A DNA stretch of 64,000 nt from Bradyrhizobium cajani (lineage in GTDB: Bacteria > Pseudomonadota > Alphaproteobacteria > Rhizobiales > Xanthobacteraceae), in the NCBI RefSeq assembly GCF_009759665.1, contig NZ_WQNE01000018.1:102723-166722 (forward strand), given 5' to 3'. Of this stretch, positions 27,898 to 36,242 are shown piece by piece. The notes beneath the pieces are model-generated. The model made no database searches. It was not told the origin of the DNA and was given only the letters and a program-made list of their open reading frames with translations. Every line of letters starts with the position of its first letter. Position 1 is the first letter of the stretch. Both the position numbers and the translations under genes were made by a program.

Positions 27898-27994
27898 GGC
27901 ATGATCCGGCGACGAGCGGGTGTGTTTCGCATCCCGCTCGCGGTCGCGAACTGCTGCGTCGTCTTGTGTGCAATCCGGATCGGACTTAACGGCG

Positions 27995-28936
27995 ATGACA
28001 TCCACGTCCAAGAACGCAGCCGGTCGCGTCGATGCGCGACGTGCGAGGTTGTCGCGCTGGCTCGATCCGGACGAAACGACGCTTGCCGTATTGCTCCTGG
28101 CGCCCGCCGCGATCCTGCTCAGCGTGATGATCGTCTACCCGGTGGGCCGGCTGATCTACACGAGCTTCCTCGACCTGTCGCTGACGTCGGGCCTGCCGGC
28201 GCGCTTCGCCGGACTCGCGAACTTTCAGCAGATGCTGGACGATCCCGTCTTTTGGCAGGCGACCTGGAACACGATCCTGATCACGCTGATCACGGTGCCC
28301 GGCGCGCTACTGGTCGGGCTCGGACTTGCGCTGCTCGCAAATCTGCCGTTCCAGATGCGATGGCCGGTGAGGCTCTCGCTCCTGATTCCGTGGGCGCTGC
28401 CGCTTGCGTTCGCGGGGCTGATCTTCGCATGGTTCTTCCATTCGGAATACGGCGTGGTCAACGACGTGCTCAATCGGATCGGCCTGCCGGGCGTGATCTG
28501 GTTCAATTCGCCGCGTCTCGCTTTCGCCGCGATCTGCCTCGCCATCATCTGGAAGGCTTCCTCTTTCATGGCAATGATCATTCTCGCGGGATTGCAGACC
28601 ATTCCGCGTTCGCTTTACGAGGCCGCGGACGTCGATGGGGCAGGGCGTGTGCGGCAGTTCTTCGAGATCACGTTGCCGTTGCTAAAGCCCACGATCGTGG
28701 TGGCGCTGATCTTCCGCACGATTACTGCCCTGCAGACCTTCGATATTCCGTACATGATGACGGGGGGCGGGCCGGGCACCGCAACTGCGACGTTGGCTAT
28801 GTACATCCATCAGAACACCGTGTCGTTTCTCGACCTCGGTTACGGATCGGCGCTTGCGGTGGTGATGTTCGGCCTTTCGATGTGTGTCACGGCGCTCTAT
28901 CTGCGCATGATCCGCGGCAGCGAGTCCGCATCATGA
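27995..28936 (+). CDS. Sugar ABC importer permease 1 (MalF/UgpA type)
   Basis: 313 residues with six predicted membrane helices, for example TTLAVLLLAPAAILLSVMIV and LSLLIPWALPLAFAGLIFAW. The EAA cytoplasmic loop that docks on the ATPase reads YEAADVDGAGRVRQFFEITLPLL. The ATG at 27995 was chosen although its ribosome site is weak; the frame can be read back to a GTG at 27920. It overlaps the next permease gene by 4 bases (ATGA). Confidence 0.88.
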   Translation: MTSTSKNAAGRVDARRARLSRWLDPDETTLAVLLLAPAAILLSVMIVYPVGRLIYTSFLDLSLTSGLPARFAGLANFQQMLDDPVFWQATWNTILITLITVPGALLVGLGLALLANLPFQMRWPVRLSLLIPWALPLAFAGLIFAWFFHSEYGVVNDVLNRIGLPGVIWFNSPRLAFAAICLAIIWKASSFMAMIILAGLQTIPRSLYEAADVDGAGRVRQFFEITLPLLKPTIVVALIFRTITALQTFDIPYMMTGGGPGTATATLAMYIHQNTVSFLDLGYGSALAVVMFGLSMCVTALYLRMIRGSESAS

Positions 28937-29787
28937 GCACGTCTGTCTTCTCCGCTCCCGGCTCGGTCTTGTCCGGCAAACCGCTGCGGGCCATCGCCGC
29001 GCTCATTCTCGTCGTGAACGGCCTGTTCCCGGCGCTGTGGATTCTGCTGACCTCGTTCAAGACCGAGGCGGAGCTCACGCTGAAGCCGATCACCTGGCTG
29101 CCGCACGCGGCGACGCTGCGGAACTACAGCCAGGCGTTCTCCGATCAACCGCTGCTCACGTTCCTGTTCAATAGCGTCATGGTCGCGCTGCTCTCGACCG
29201 TGTTGACCCTGTTGATCTCGGTTCTGGCGGCCTATGCGCTTGCGCGGCTGAATCTCCGGTTCAGGGGATTGATCATGTCTGTCATCATCGCGGTCTCAAC
29301 CTTTCCGCTGGTGACGCTGCTGGTGCCCTTGTTCGAGACGATGCGTGCACTTAATCTGCTCAACACCTGGACGGCGCTGATATTGCCCTACACCGTCCTG
29401 AGCCTGCCGGTCTGCACCCTAGTGCTGACGTCTTTCTTCGAAGCGATTCCGCGCGATTTGGAGAATGCTGCCATGATTGATGGCTGTACGCGATTTGGCG
29501 CGCTTTTCAAGGTGGTGGTTCCACTCTCGGCACCCGGCGTGTTCACCGCCGGAATCCTTGCCTTTGTCAACTCCTGGGACGAATTCCTGCTCGCCCTATC
29601 GTTCAACTCCAATCCGGGGCTGCGGACGCTGCCTGTCGGAATCCAGCTCTATCAGGGAGAGTTTGCGTTTCCGTGGCCGGTCATATCCGCAGCGCTCGTC
29701 GTTGGTATCGTGCCTGTCGCCATCCTGATTGTGATCTTCCAGGAGCGCGTAGTTTCGGGGCTGACCGCGGGCGGCCTCAAGGGATGA
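28933..29787 (+). CDS. Sugar ABC importer permease 2 (MalG/UgpE type)
   Basis: 284 residues, starting at the ATG that overlaps the stop of permease 1. The first helix is LRAIAALILVVNGLFPALWILL; the EAA loop reads LENAAMIDGCTRFGALFKVVVPLS; and NSWDEFLLALSF is typical of MalG-type proteins. Open reading frame upstream of 28933 is only a shadow of permease 1. It completes a CUT1 importer with the ATPase and binding protein. Confidence 0.92.
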   Translation: MSTSVFSAPGSVLSGKPLRAIAALILVVNGLFPALWILLTSFKTEAELTLKPITWLPHAATLRNYSQAFSDQPLLTFLFNSVMVALLSTVLTLLISVLAAYALARLNLRFRGLIMSVIIAVSTFPLVTLLVPLFETMRALNLLNTWTALILPYTVLSLPVCTLVLTSFFEAIPRDLENAAMIDGCTRFGALFKVVVPLSAPGVFTAGILAFVNSWDEFLLALSFNSNPGLRTLPVGIQLYQGEFAFPWPVISAALVVGIVPVAILIVIFQERVVSGLTAGGLKG

Positions 29788-29942
29788 GGTCCAGCAACGA
29801 TGCTCGATCGCGGCCATCGAATGCGAAGAACTGCTGCGCTGGTATCCACTGAGCAGCGGTTTGTTCGCGATGCGTGTCGATGGTCCGGGTATCGAAAAGC
29901 CGCGTTCGATTCTGATGTCCAAGGCTGAACAAGGTTCCCGGA

Positions 29943-30698
29943 ATGACAGTTTACGATTCGGTTCGTTATGCCTCATTGGCTGGTCGCAGCGTGCTGATTA
30001 CTGGTGGGGCGTCTGGAATCGGCGCCGAAATGGTAAGGGCCTTTACGTCCCAAGGTGCGATCGTCTCTTTCGTCGACATCGACCAGGAGGCGGGGCCGGC
30101 GACCGCTGCCGCCACGGGAGCGGAGTTCATTGCTTGCGACATCACCGACATAGCGGCGCTCCGCTCCGCGATCGTGCGCGTAGAGGACAAGTATGGACCG
30201 GTCGCAGTGCTCATCAACAATGCCGCCCGCGATGATCGTCACGCGATGGCCGACGTTGGCCCTGAGGCTTGGCGGAGGACGCTGGCGTTAAACCTCGATC
30301 ATCAGTTTTTTGCCAGCCAGGCCGTGAGCAGGCGGATGATCGAGGCCGGCCGCGGAGCGATCATCATGTTCGGATCAGTCTCGTGGATGCGCGGGGTCGC
30401 GGGAATGGTCGGCTATACAGCGGCGAAGGCCGCAATCAACGGCATGACCAAGACGCTTGCCCGCGAATTGGGCCCAGCGGGCATTCGCGTCAATTGCATC
30501 GTGCCGGGCGCGATCGTGACCGAACGTCAATTGCGGCTATGGGCAACGCCCGAAAGTAATCAGAAGTTCATTGAGAGCCAGGCGCTCAAATTTCGACTCG
30601 ATGCCACGCACGTTGCGCGCGTAGCGCTGTTCCTCGCCTCCGACGAGAGTGCGGGCTGCACAGGAGCAAACTTCGTCGTCGATGCTGGCCTGACCTGA
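29943..30698 (+). CDS. Short-chain dehydrogenase/reductase
   Basis: 251 residues, the standard length of a classical SDR. The dinucleotide-binding motif is TGGASGIG, the NNAA motif follows at about residue 90, and the catalytic Ser-Tyr-Lys are seen in FGSVSW and GYTAAKAA. An acidic residue after beta-2 (FVDID) suggests NAD+ rather than NADP+. It lies 155 bases after the permease gene and 14 bases before the glycosidase gene. In the sulfo-Entner-Doudoroff pathway an SDR oxidises sulfoquinovose to the lactone, so it could be that enzyme, but no lactonase, dehydratase or aldolase is seen alongside. Other sugar substrates are possible. Confidence 0.85.
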   Translation: MTVYDSVRYASLAGRSVLITGGASGIGAEMVRAFTSQGAIVSFVDIDQEAGPATAAATGAEFIACDITDIAALRSAIVRVEDKYGPVAVLINNAARDDRHAMADVGPEAWRRTLALNLDHQFFASQAVSRRMIEAGRGAIIMFGSVSWMRGVAGMVGYTAAKAAINGMTKTLARELGPAGIRVNCIVPGAIVTERQLRLWATPESNQKFIESQALKFRLDATHVARVALFLASDESAGCTGANFVVDAGLT

Positions 30699-30712
30699 AG
30701 GGGCGAAGAGCA

Positions 30713-32710
30713 ATGGACTTGAAACTTGAGACGACTCAATCCGGCTTCGCGGTTTCCATTTGTGGCCGCCGGGTTCTCACACACAGTGCCGCAGCGCCAT
30801 GCTTCTTTGTCGGCCAGGGGAACGATGGCATCACGATGCATCGCGGTCACTTCGAGATTGAGGATCGCCTCGCCGAACGCTGTCCGCTAGCGCATGCCGA
30901 GATAGATGGAGAAACGATCGTGCTTGCCGCCGCCAAGGGGCACCCCCCGCGCCTTGGCGTTACGCTCGAGGGCAATGCACTGGTGCTACGGGCCCTTGAT
31001 CCGTCCGTAAATCGATTTTGGCTGCGGCTTGTTGCCGACCGGGACGAGAACGTCTGGGGCGGAGGCGAGCAATTTTCCTACTTTGACCTGCGCGGGCGGC
31101 GGTTTCCGTTGTGGAGCTCGGAACCAGGCGTCGGGCGCGACAAGACCACCGAGATCACATTCAAGGCGGACGCGGCGGGCCAAGCGGGCGGCGACTACTA
31201 TCACACGTACTATCCCCAGCCGACTTATGTCTCCTCGGCGCGCTATGCGCTTCACGTCGGAACATTCGCCTTCAGCGCTTTCGACTTTCGCGATAATTCG
31301 TTTCACGAGATCGAGGTCTGGGCTGTTCCGGAGCGCATCGAGTTGTTTGCGGCGCCATCGTTCGTCGAACTGGTAGAGATCCTGTCCAGCCGTTTTGGGC
31401 GCCAGCCACCACTTCCGGAGTGGATCTACAACGGTGCGATAATCGGCCTGAAGGATGGAGCAAACTCATTCAATCGCCTCACAAAGATACGTGAAGAGGG
31501 CGTCAAGGTTGCCGGTCTGTGGTGCGAGGATTGGGTCGGGATTCGGCCGACTGCCTTCGGCGCGCGACTGTTCTGGGACTGGCAGGCAAATGAGATGCGG
31601 TATCCCGGCCTGCGACAGCACATCGCTGAATTAAACAGCGAGGGCATCCACTTCCTCGGTTATGTGAATCCGTATCTCTGCGAGGATGGCGTCCTGTTCA
31701 AGGAGGCTGAGGCTGCGGATTACTTCGTCAAGGATGCTTCAGGGCGAATTGCCCTGATCGATTTCGGAGAATTTCTCTGCGGTATCGTTGATTTCACCAA
31801 TCCAGACGCTGCGGCGTGGTTTTCCGAAGAGATCATCGGCGCGAGGATGCTCGATTATGGCTTGTCCGGCTGGATGGCCGATTTCGGCGAGTATCTACCG
31901 GTTGATGTGCGTCTCGCCAACGGGACCGACGCAAGGCTTGCACACAACCATTGGCCAACGCTATGGGCTGAAGTCAACGCGAAGGCGGTGGCGAGTCGCG
32001 GCCGGACCGGTGAGGCAGTGTTCTTCATGCGGGCTGGCTTCACGGGTATACAGAAGTCGTGCCCGTTGCTCTGGGCCGGCGATCAATCGGTTGACTTTTC
32101 GCGGCATGACGGGCTGGTCACGGTCATCTGCGCCGCCCTGTCATCAGGATTGCTCGGCAATTCGTTTCACCATTCCGATATCGGCGGCTATACGAGCCTG
32201 TTCGGAAATGTCCGCACGCCCGAACTCCTCATGCGCTGGGCCGAGATGGCGGCATTCACGCCGGTGATGCGTAGCCACGAAGGCAATAGGCCCCATGACA
32301 ATTTGCAGATCGATGGCGACCCGGCGGTCCTTTCGCATTTCGCTCGGATGACCGCGATCTACGTTCACCTCGCGCCTTATCTCAGGAGTTTGTCGCTGGA
32401 AGCAACTCGCCGGGGCCTCCCGGTCCAGCGCCCGTTGTTCCTGCATCATGAGGAAGACCGGCGGACCTACGGCGTTCAGGATTGCTATCTCTATGGTCGG
32501 GACGTGCTGGTCGCACCCGTCTGGCAGGCATCACAAGATGAGCGGAAGCTCTATCTTCCGGCGGGGGCCGACTGGATTCACGTCTGGACGGGCCAGTCAT
32601 TTGCCGGCGGCCAAGAAATATCGATCGAGGCGCCGCTGGGGCGGCCCGCGGTTTTCTATCGGGCAGATACCGAATTCGAAACGCTGTTTGTTGGACTTCG
32701 GGGTGTATAG
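30713..32710 (+). CDS. yihQ: GH31 sulfoquinovosidase
   Basis: The 665-residue protein aligns, from memory, along its whole length with E. coli YihQ: GGEQFSYFDLRGRRFPLW, YYPQPTYVSSARY, WMADFGEYLP and HHSDIGGYTSLF are near-identical blocks. The catalytic nucleophile is Asp390 (in ADFGEY) and the general acid Asp457 (in WAGDQ). The residues that recognise the sulfonate are also present: Arg285 and Trp288 (GARLFW), Tyr493, plus Lys247 and Glu272 in place of the two glutamines of YihQ. This is the known KERWY variant, the one reported for Agrobacterium. It should release sulfoquinovose from sulfoquinovosyl glycerol. No signal peptide is seen, so it acts in the cytoplasm after import. An ordinary alpha-glucosidase is excluded by the sulfonate-binding set. 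Confidence 0.93.
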   Translation: MDLKLETTQSGFAVSICGRRVLTHSAAAPCFFVGQGNDGITMHRGHFEIEDRLAERCPLAHAEIDGETIVLAAAKGHPPRLGVTLEGNALVLRALDPSVNRFWLRLVADRDENVWGGGEQFSYFDLRGRRFPLWSSEPGVGRDKTTEITFKADAAGQAGGDYYHTYYPQPTYVSSARYALHVGTFAFSAFDFRDNSFHEIEVWAVPERIELFAAPSFVELVEILSSRFGRQPPLPEWIYNGAIIGLKDGANSFNRLTKIREEGVKVAGLWCEDWVGIRPTAFGARLFWDWQANEMRYPGLRQHIAELNSEGIHFLGYVNPYLCEDGVLFKEAEAADYFVKDASGRIALIDFGEFLCGIVDFTNPDAAAWFSEEIIGARMLDYGLSGWMADFGEYLPVDVRLANGTDARLAHNHWPTLWAEVNAKAVASRGRTGEAVFFMRAGFTGIQKSCPLLWAGDQSVDFSRHDGLVTVICAALSSGLLGNSFHHSDIGGYTSLFGNVRTPELLMRWAEMAAFTPVMRSHEGNRPHDNLQIDGDPAVLSHFARMTAIYVHLAPYLRSLSLEATRRGLPVQRPLFLHHEEDRRTYGVQDCYLYGRDVLVAPVWQASQDERKLYLPAGADWIHVWTGQSFAGGQEISIEAPLGRPAVFYRADTEFETLFVGLRGV

Positions 32711-33336
32711 CTACGACCTTGTCGGGTGTGCGTCGATCCGGGAGAGGAGGTCGTTGCGGTCGATGAGGCAGTTTCAGATGACGGGTGTCCGATCCTTCCA
32801 ACAATGGATTGGAGCTGTGAACGCTGTTTCGCAAGCTAATGATTCCCATATGGAGGTATTCAATTTAAGCGGGAACCTCTCCTCGGAGCATCGGTGAATT
32901 GCAGAGCCTGATCGGGCACGGGCGTGTCGATGCCGACGAGGGCGGTGCGATCGATGTCGGCCATCTCTTCAGGAGCTCCCAGATGACGCGACCCTGGTGC
33001 GGGTTTGCGGCAATGTCTCGGCGGCGGCACGGGCGCTGCGCATCAGCCTTGCGCAGCTGAACGATCGGCTTCGGCGACCTGGTCTAAAACCGATCGCGCA
33101 CGTTCTGTTGATCGCGAGCAGCATCTTCGGGCGACTGCGGGAAGCCGGTCTACCGCCACACCGACGCCATGACGCACTGGCCGAGGAGATGTTCTGAGAC
33201 GGACGACCCGGCCGATTGGGAATGGCTGCTGTGGACCGTTCCATCTCACGCCTGGGACTGGTCAGGGGAGGCAAGGTCTGGTTGAGTATCGTGCTTGGCC
33301 GACTTGCCCTGCCGAAGCAGGGAGAAGGAACATTCG
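32711..33336. other. Intergenic stretch with a decayed coding remnant
   Basis: About 625 bases interrupt the catabolic genes. Between 32,895 and 33,197 a coding-like remnant can be read: ELQSLIGHGRVDADEGGAIDVGHLF in one frame and, after a shift near 32,985, VRVCGNVSAAARALRISLAQL through to LAEEMF and TGA at 33,195-33,197. It has a helix-turn-helix look (NVSAAARALRISLAQLNDRL) but no family was recognised. The rest shows no gene. A promoter for the following isomerase may lie at its right end. Confidence 0.4.
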
Positions 33337-34392
33337 ATGAAGATGATCAAGGGACCGGCGATATTCCTCGCCCAGTTCGCTGCCGACGCGGCGCCGTTCA
33401 ACTCCCTCGACTCGATGTGCGCATGGGCCGCCTCGCTCGGCTACGAGGGGGTCCAGATTCCGACTTGGGATGGTCGGCTCTTTAACCTGAAAGAAGCTTC
33501 GGAGTCGCAGGACTATGCCGATGAGGTGAAAGGGATCGCAGCGCGCCACGGGCTCGCGATCTCCGAGCTCTCGACCCATCTCCAGGGCCAGCTCGTTGCC
33601 GTTCACCCGGCCTATGATGCGGCGTTCGACGGTTTCGCGACGCCCGAGGTGCGTGGCAATGCCAAGGCCCGCACGGAATGGGCCGTCGACCAGGTCAAGC
33701 GCGCGATCCTGGCCTCGAGGCGGCTCGGCCTTGCCGTGCAGGCGACCTTTTCCGGCGCGCTGGCCTGGCCGTACGTCTATCCATGGCCGCAGCGCCCGGC
33801 CGGCCTGATCGAAGCGGCCTTCGACGAGCTCGCCAAGCGTTGGCAGCCGATCCTAGACTATGCGGACGAGCACGGTATCGATCTCGCTTATGAGATTCAT
33901 CCCGGCGAGGACCTTCACGATGGCGTCTCCTATGAGATGTTTCTCGATCGAGTAAAAGGCCACAATCGCGCGAACCTGCTCTACGATCCCTCGCACTTTG
34001 TGCTGCAGCAGCTCGACTATCTCGACTACATCGACATCTATCACCAGCGCATCAAGGCCTTCCATGTCAAGGACGCCGAGTTCAATCCGACGGGCCGCCA
34101 AGGCGTCTATGGCGGATTCCAGAGCTGGGTCGACCGTGCCGGTCGCTTCCGTTCGCTCGGCGATGGCCAAGTCGATTTCGGCGCCATCTTCTCGAAACTC
34201 ACGCAACATGATTACGCGAGCTGGGCGGTGCTCGAGTGGGAGTGTGCTCTGAAGCATCCCGAGCAAGGCGCGCGCGAGGGCGCGGAGTTCATCAAGCGCC
34301 ATATTATCCACGTAACCGAGAAGACCTTCGACGATTTCGCTGGCTCCAGCACTGACGACGCAGCGAACCGCAAAATGCTGGGCCTGTGCTGA
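33337..34392 (+). CDS. Sugar phosphate isomerase/epimerase (xylose isomerase-like TIM barrel)
   Basis: 351 residues from the ATG at 33337 behind GGAGAAGGA. It has the AP-endonuclease-2/xylose-isomerase-like TIM barrel pattern with likely metal ligands in YEIHPGED, LLYDPSHF, AFHVKDAEF and VLEWECA. Such enzymes isomerise or epimerise keto and aldo sugars, or open 3-keto-glycosides. It is followed 13 bases later by a Gfo/Idh/MocA dehydrogenase, a pair often seen in catabolism through 3-keto sugars. The exact substrate is not known; in this operon a sulfosugar or its oxidised form is the natural guess. Confidence 0.85.
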   Translation: MKMIKGPAIFLAQFAADAAPFNSLDSMCAWAASLGYEGVQIPTWDGRLFNLKEASESQDYADEVKGIAARHGLAISELSTHLQGQLVAVHPAYDAAFDGFATPEVRGNAKARTEWAVDQVKRAILASRRLGLAVQATFSGALAWPYVYPWPQRPAGLIEAAFDELAKRWQPILDYADEHGIDLAYEIHPGEDLHDGVSYEMFLDRVKGHNRANLLYDPSHFVLQQLDYLDYIDIYHQRIKAFHVKDAEFNPTGRQGVYGGFQSWVDRAGRFRSLGDGQVDFGAIFSKLTQHDYASWAVLEWECALKHPEQGAREGAEFIKRHIIHVTEKTFDDFAGSSTDDAANRKMLGLC

Positions 34393-34405
34393 GCGGGAGG
34401 AGCAA

Positions 34406-35581
34406 ATGACAATTAAGGCAAGCAACGAGACCGGTCGTCATGCTCGAATTCGGCTCGGCATGGTCGGGGGCGGACAGGGCGCCTTCATCGGGGCCGTCCA
34501 CCGCATTGCCGCTCGCATCGACGACCAGTTCGAGCTGGTCGCCGGCGCGCTCGCGTCCGATCCAGCTCGCGCCAGGACATCGGCGAAGGAGCTCGGCATC
34601 GCCGATGATCGGGCCTATGGCTCTTTCGAAGAGATGGTGAAGGCTGAATCCGCCCGAGCGGACTGCATCGAGGCGGTCTCGATCGTGACACCGAACCACA
34701 TGCACAGCCCGGTCGCTAAGGCTTTTCTTGAAGCCGGGATCCACGTCATCTGCGACAAGCCACTGACGACGACCGTTGCCGAGGCCGAGGAGCTGGTGGC
34801 GCTGGTCAGGAAGACGGGCAGGGTGTTCGTGGTAACCCACAACTACACCGGCTATCCCATGATCCGACAAGCCCGCGCCATGATCGCGAATGGCGAGCTC
34901 GGCGAGATCCGGCTGGTGCAGGCCGAATATCTCCAGGATTGGCTGACGGAGCGATTGGAAGCAAGCGACCACAAGCAGGCGGCGTGGCGCACGGATCCGG
35001 CGCGGTCTGGCGCGGGCGGGTGCATCGGCGACATCGGCACTCACGCCTACAATCTTGCCTGCTTCGTCACCGGGCTCGAGCTCGACGAACTGCTCGCCCA
35101 ACTCTCGACCTTTGTCGAGGGGCGGCGTCTCGACGATGATGTCCAGATCCTTCTCAAATGGAAGGGCGGCGCCAAGGGCATGCTATGGGCGAGTCAGGTC
35201 GCCGTCGGCAATGAGAACGGCCTCACGCTGCGCGTCCATGGCAGCAAGGGCGGTCTCAAATGGGCGCAGGAGAATCCGAACCAGCTTTGGTTCACGCCCT
35301 ACGGCCAGGCCAAGCAGCTCCTGACGCGCGGTGGCGCCGGCGCTTCGGGCGAGGCGAGCCGCGTCACCCGCATCCCCTCCGGCCATCCCGAGGGTTACCT
35401 GGAAGGTTTTGCGACAATCTATGCCGAGGCAGCGCGCGCCATCCGCGCGGCACGAGTCGGCGAAATGCCGGGTCCCGAGGTCGTCTTCCCAACGGTTGAG
35501 GATGGCCTGGCAGGCGTGAAGTTCATCGATGCCGCGGTGAAGTCCTCGGCATCCAAGGGCGCCTGGGTTCGGATGACGTAA
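34406..35581 (+). CDS. Gfo/Idh/MocA-family sugar dehydrogenase
   Basis: 391 residues; the ATG at 34406 follows GGGAGGAGCAA. The N-terminal Rossmann domain begins with LGMVGGGQGAFIGAVHR, the conserved lysine lies in CDKPLTT (the EKP-type motif), and the catalytic region is GGCIGDIGTHAYNLACFVTG with Asp and His. The family oxidises or reduces carbohydrates with NAD(P). With the isomerase upstream it forms a redox-isomerase pair of the kind used for 3-keto sugar chemistry. It is the last gene of the locus. Confidence 0.9.
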   Translation: MTIKASNETGRHARIRLGMVGGGQGAFIGAVHRIAARIDDQFELVAGALASDPARARTSAKELGIADDRAYGSFEEMVKAESARADCIEAVSIVTPNHMHSPVAKAFLEAGIHVICDKPLTTTVAEAEELVALVRKTGRVFVVTHNYTGYPMIRQARAMIANGELGEIRLVQAEYLQDWLTERLEASDHKQAAWRTDPARSGAGGCIGDIGTHAYNLACFVTGLELDELLAQLSTFVEGRRLDDDVQILLKWKGGAKGMLWASQVAVGNENGLTLRVHGSKGGLKWAQENPNQLWFTPYGQAKQLLTRGGAGASGEASRVTRIPSGHPEGYLEGFATIYAEAARAIRAARVGEMPGPEVVFPTVEDGLAGVKFIDAAVKSSASKGAWVRMT

Positions 35582-36242
35582 ACGCTGCCGCGTCTGTAAC
35601 CCGGACTCTTACGGGTCCCATCGAGGCGTGATCGTTTACGATCGGTGACTATCCTTGCGGCCGTGGACATCGAGTACGATCCCGAGCGCCAGGCCGCAGC
35701 GGCGATGAAGGTCGCCGCCAAAGTCGATGGTGCCGAAAGGCTAAGATGGATCCGGGCCGCGTTGGCCTGGACGGAACTCTCTCGTCTTCGGTCGGCAGCT
35801 CGCGCCGGACTCGGCGGGGCGGAAGAGCGAGATCGTTCCGATCAAAACGAGCGGCGCGCGCGCGATTGCGGCTTCATCGTTGCAGCGTGCCTCCGCTCAT
35901 CCGCCGTAAGGTCCTTGGTTTGGAAACCGAGTAGTTGCGAAATTTCCCGCCCGGCCTCACCGCGCGATGCTCAAGGGGTCGCCGATGTCCCGATTGATCG
36001 AGAGGACATGGCGGCTTTCGCACTCCAGAATGCAAATTCCGCGAACCACCTTCAGCTTCAACCGCGCCGATTAAATGTCACCGGCTGTACCTCGGTGAGT
36101 GATGATACTTGTGGTGCGATGCAACGAAGCTGCGCCCGCCTCAAAGGCGCCTAGTCGAGCACCCAGTAAAGTCTATTGGCACGAAAAATGCTGAGGCCCC
36201 GATCGCCCACAGCGAAGCGAAGTTCGCTGGGAGACGGAGGAG
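35582..36242. other. Intergenic region; possible small protein gene
   Basis: About 660 bases. A GTG at 35,645 opens a 169-codon frame whose first ~55 residues (MTILAAVDIEYDPERQAAAAM, then GAERLRWIRAALAWTELSRLRSAA) have the composition of a real helical protein; a similar ~60-residue protein is, as far as I recall, common in Bradyrhizobium. The rest of the frame looks non-coding, so the gene may be frameshifted. Near the right end lies a sigma-54-like element (36,177-36,192). Confidence 0.35.
36177..36192 (+). promoter_or_regulatory. Weak sigma-54-like promoter before the alcohol dehydrogenase
   Basis: TGGCAC-GAAAA-ATGCT has a perfect -24 box and the GC of the -12 box at the right distance, with one mismatch to TTGCW. 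It lies about 50 bases before the dehydrogenase start. Two strong sigma-54 promoters lie within 2.4 kb, so a third member of the regulon is plausible. Confidence 0.45.

Noticed and set aside
26671..28011. Minus-strand frame of 446 codons opposite the sugar-binding protein
   Set aside because: The plus strand encodes a signal peptide and family-1 binding protein motifs.
30713..32710. Ordinary alpha-glucosidase or alpha-xylosidase
   Set aside because: The Lys, Glu, Arg, Trp and Tyr residues of the sulfonate pocket are all at the expected positions, which general GH31 glucosidases lack.
32806..32840. Possible third copy of the ~91-bp repeat
   Set aside because: Only the core ATGGATTGGAGC and a loosely similar tail match; too short to separate from chance.
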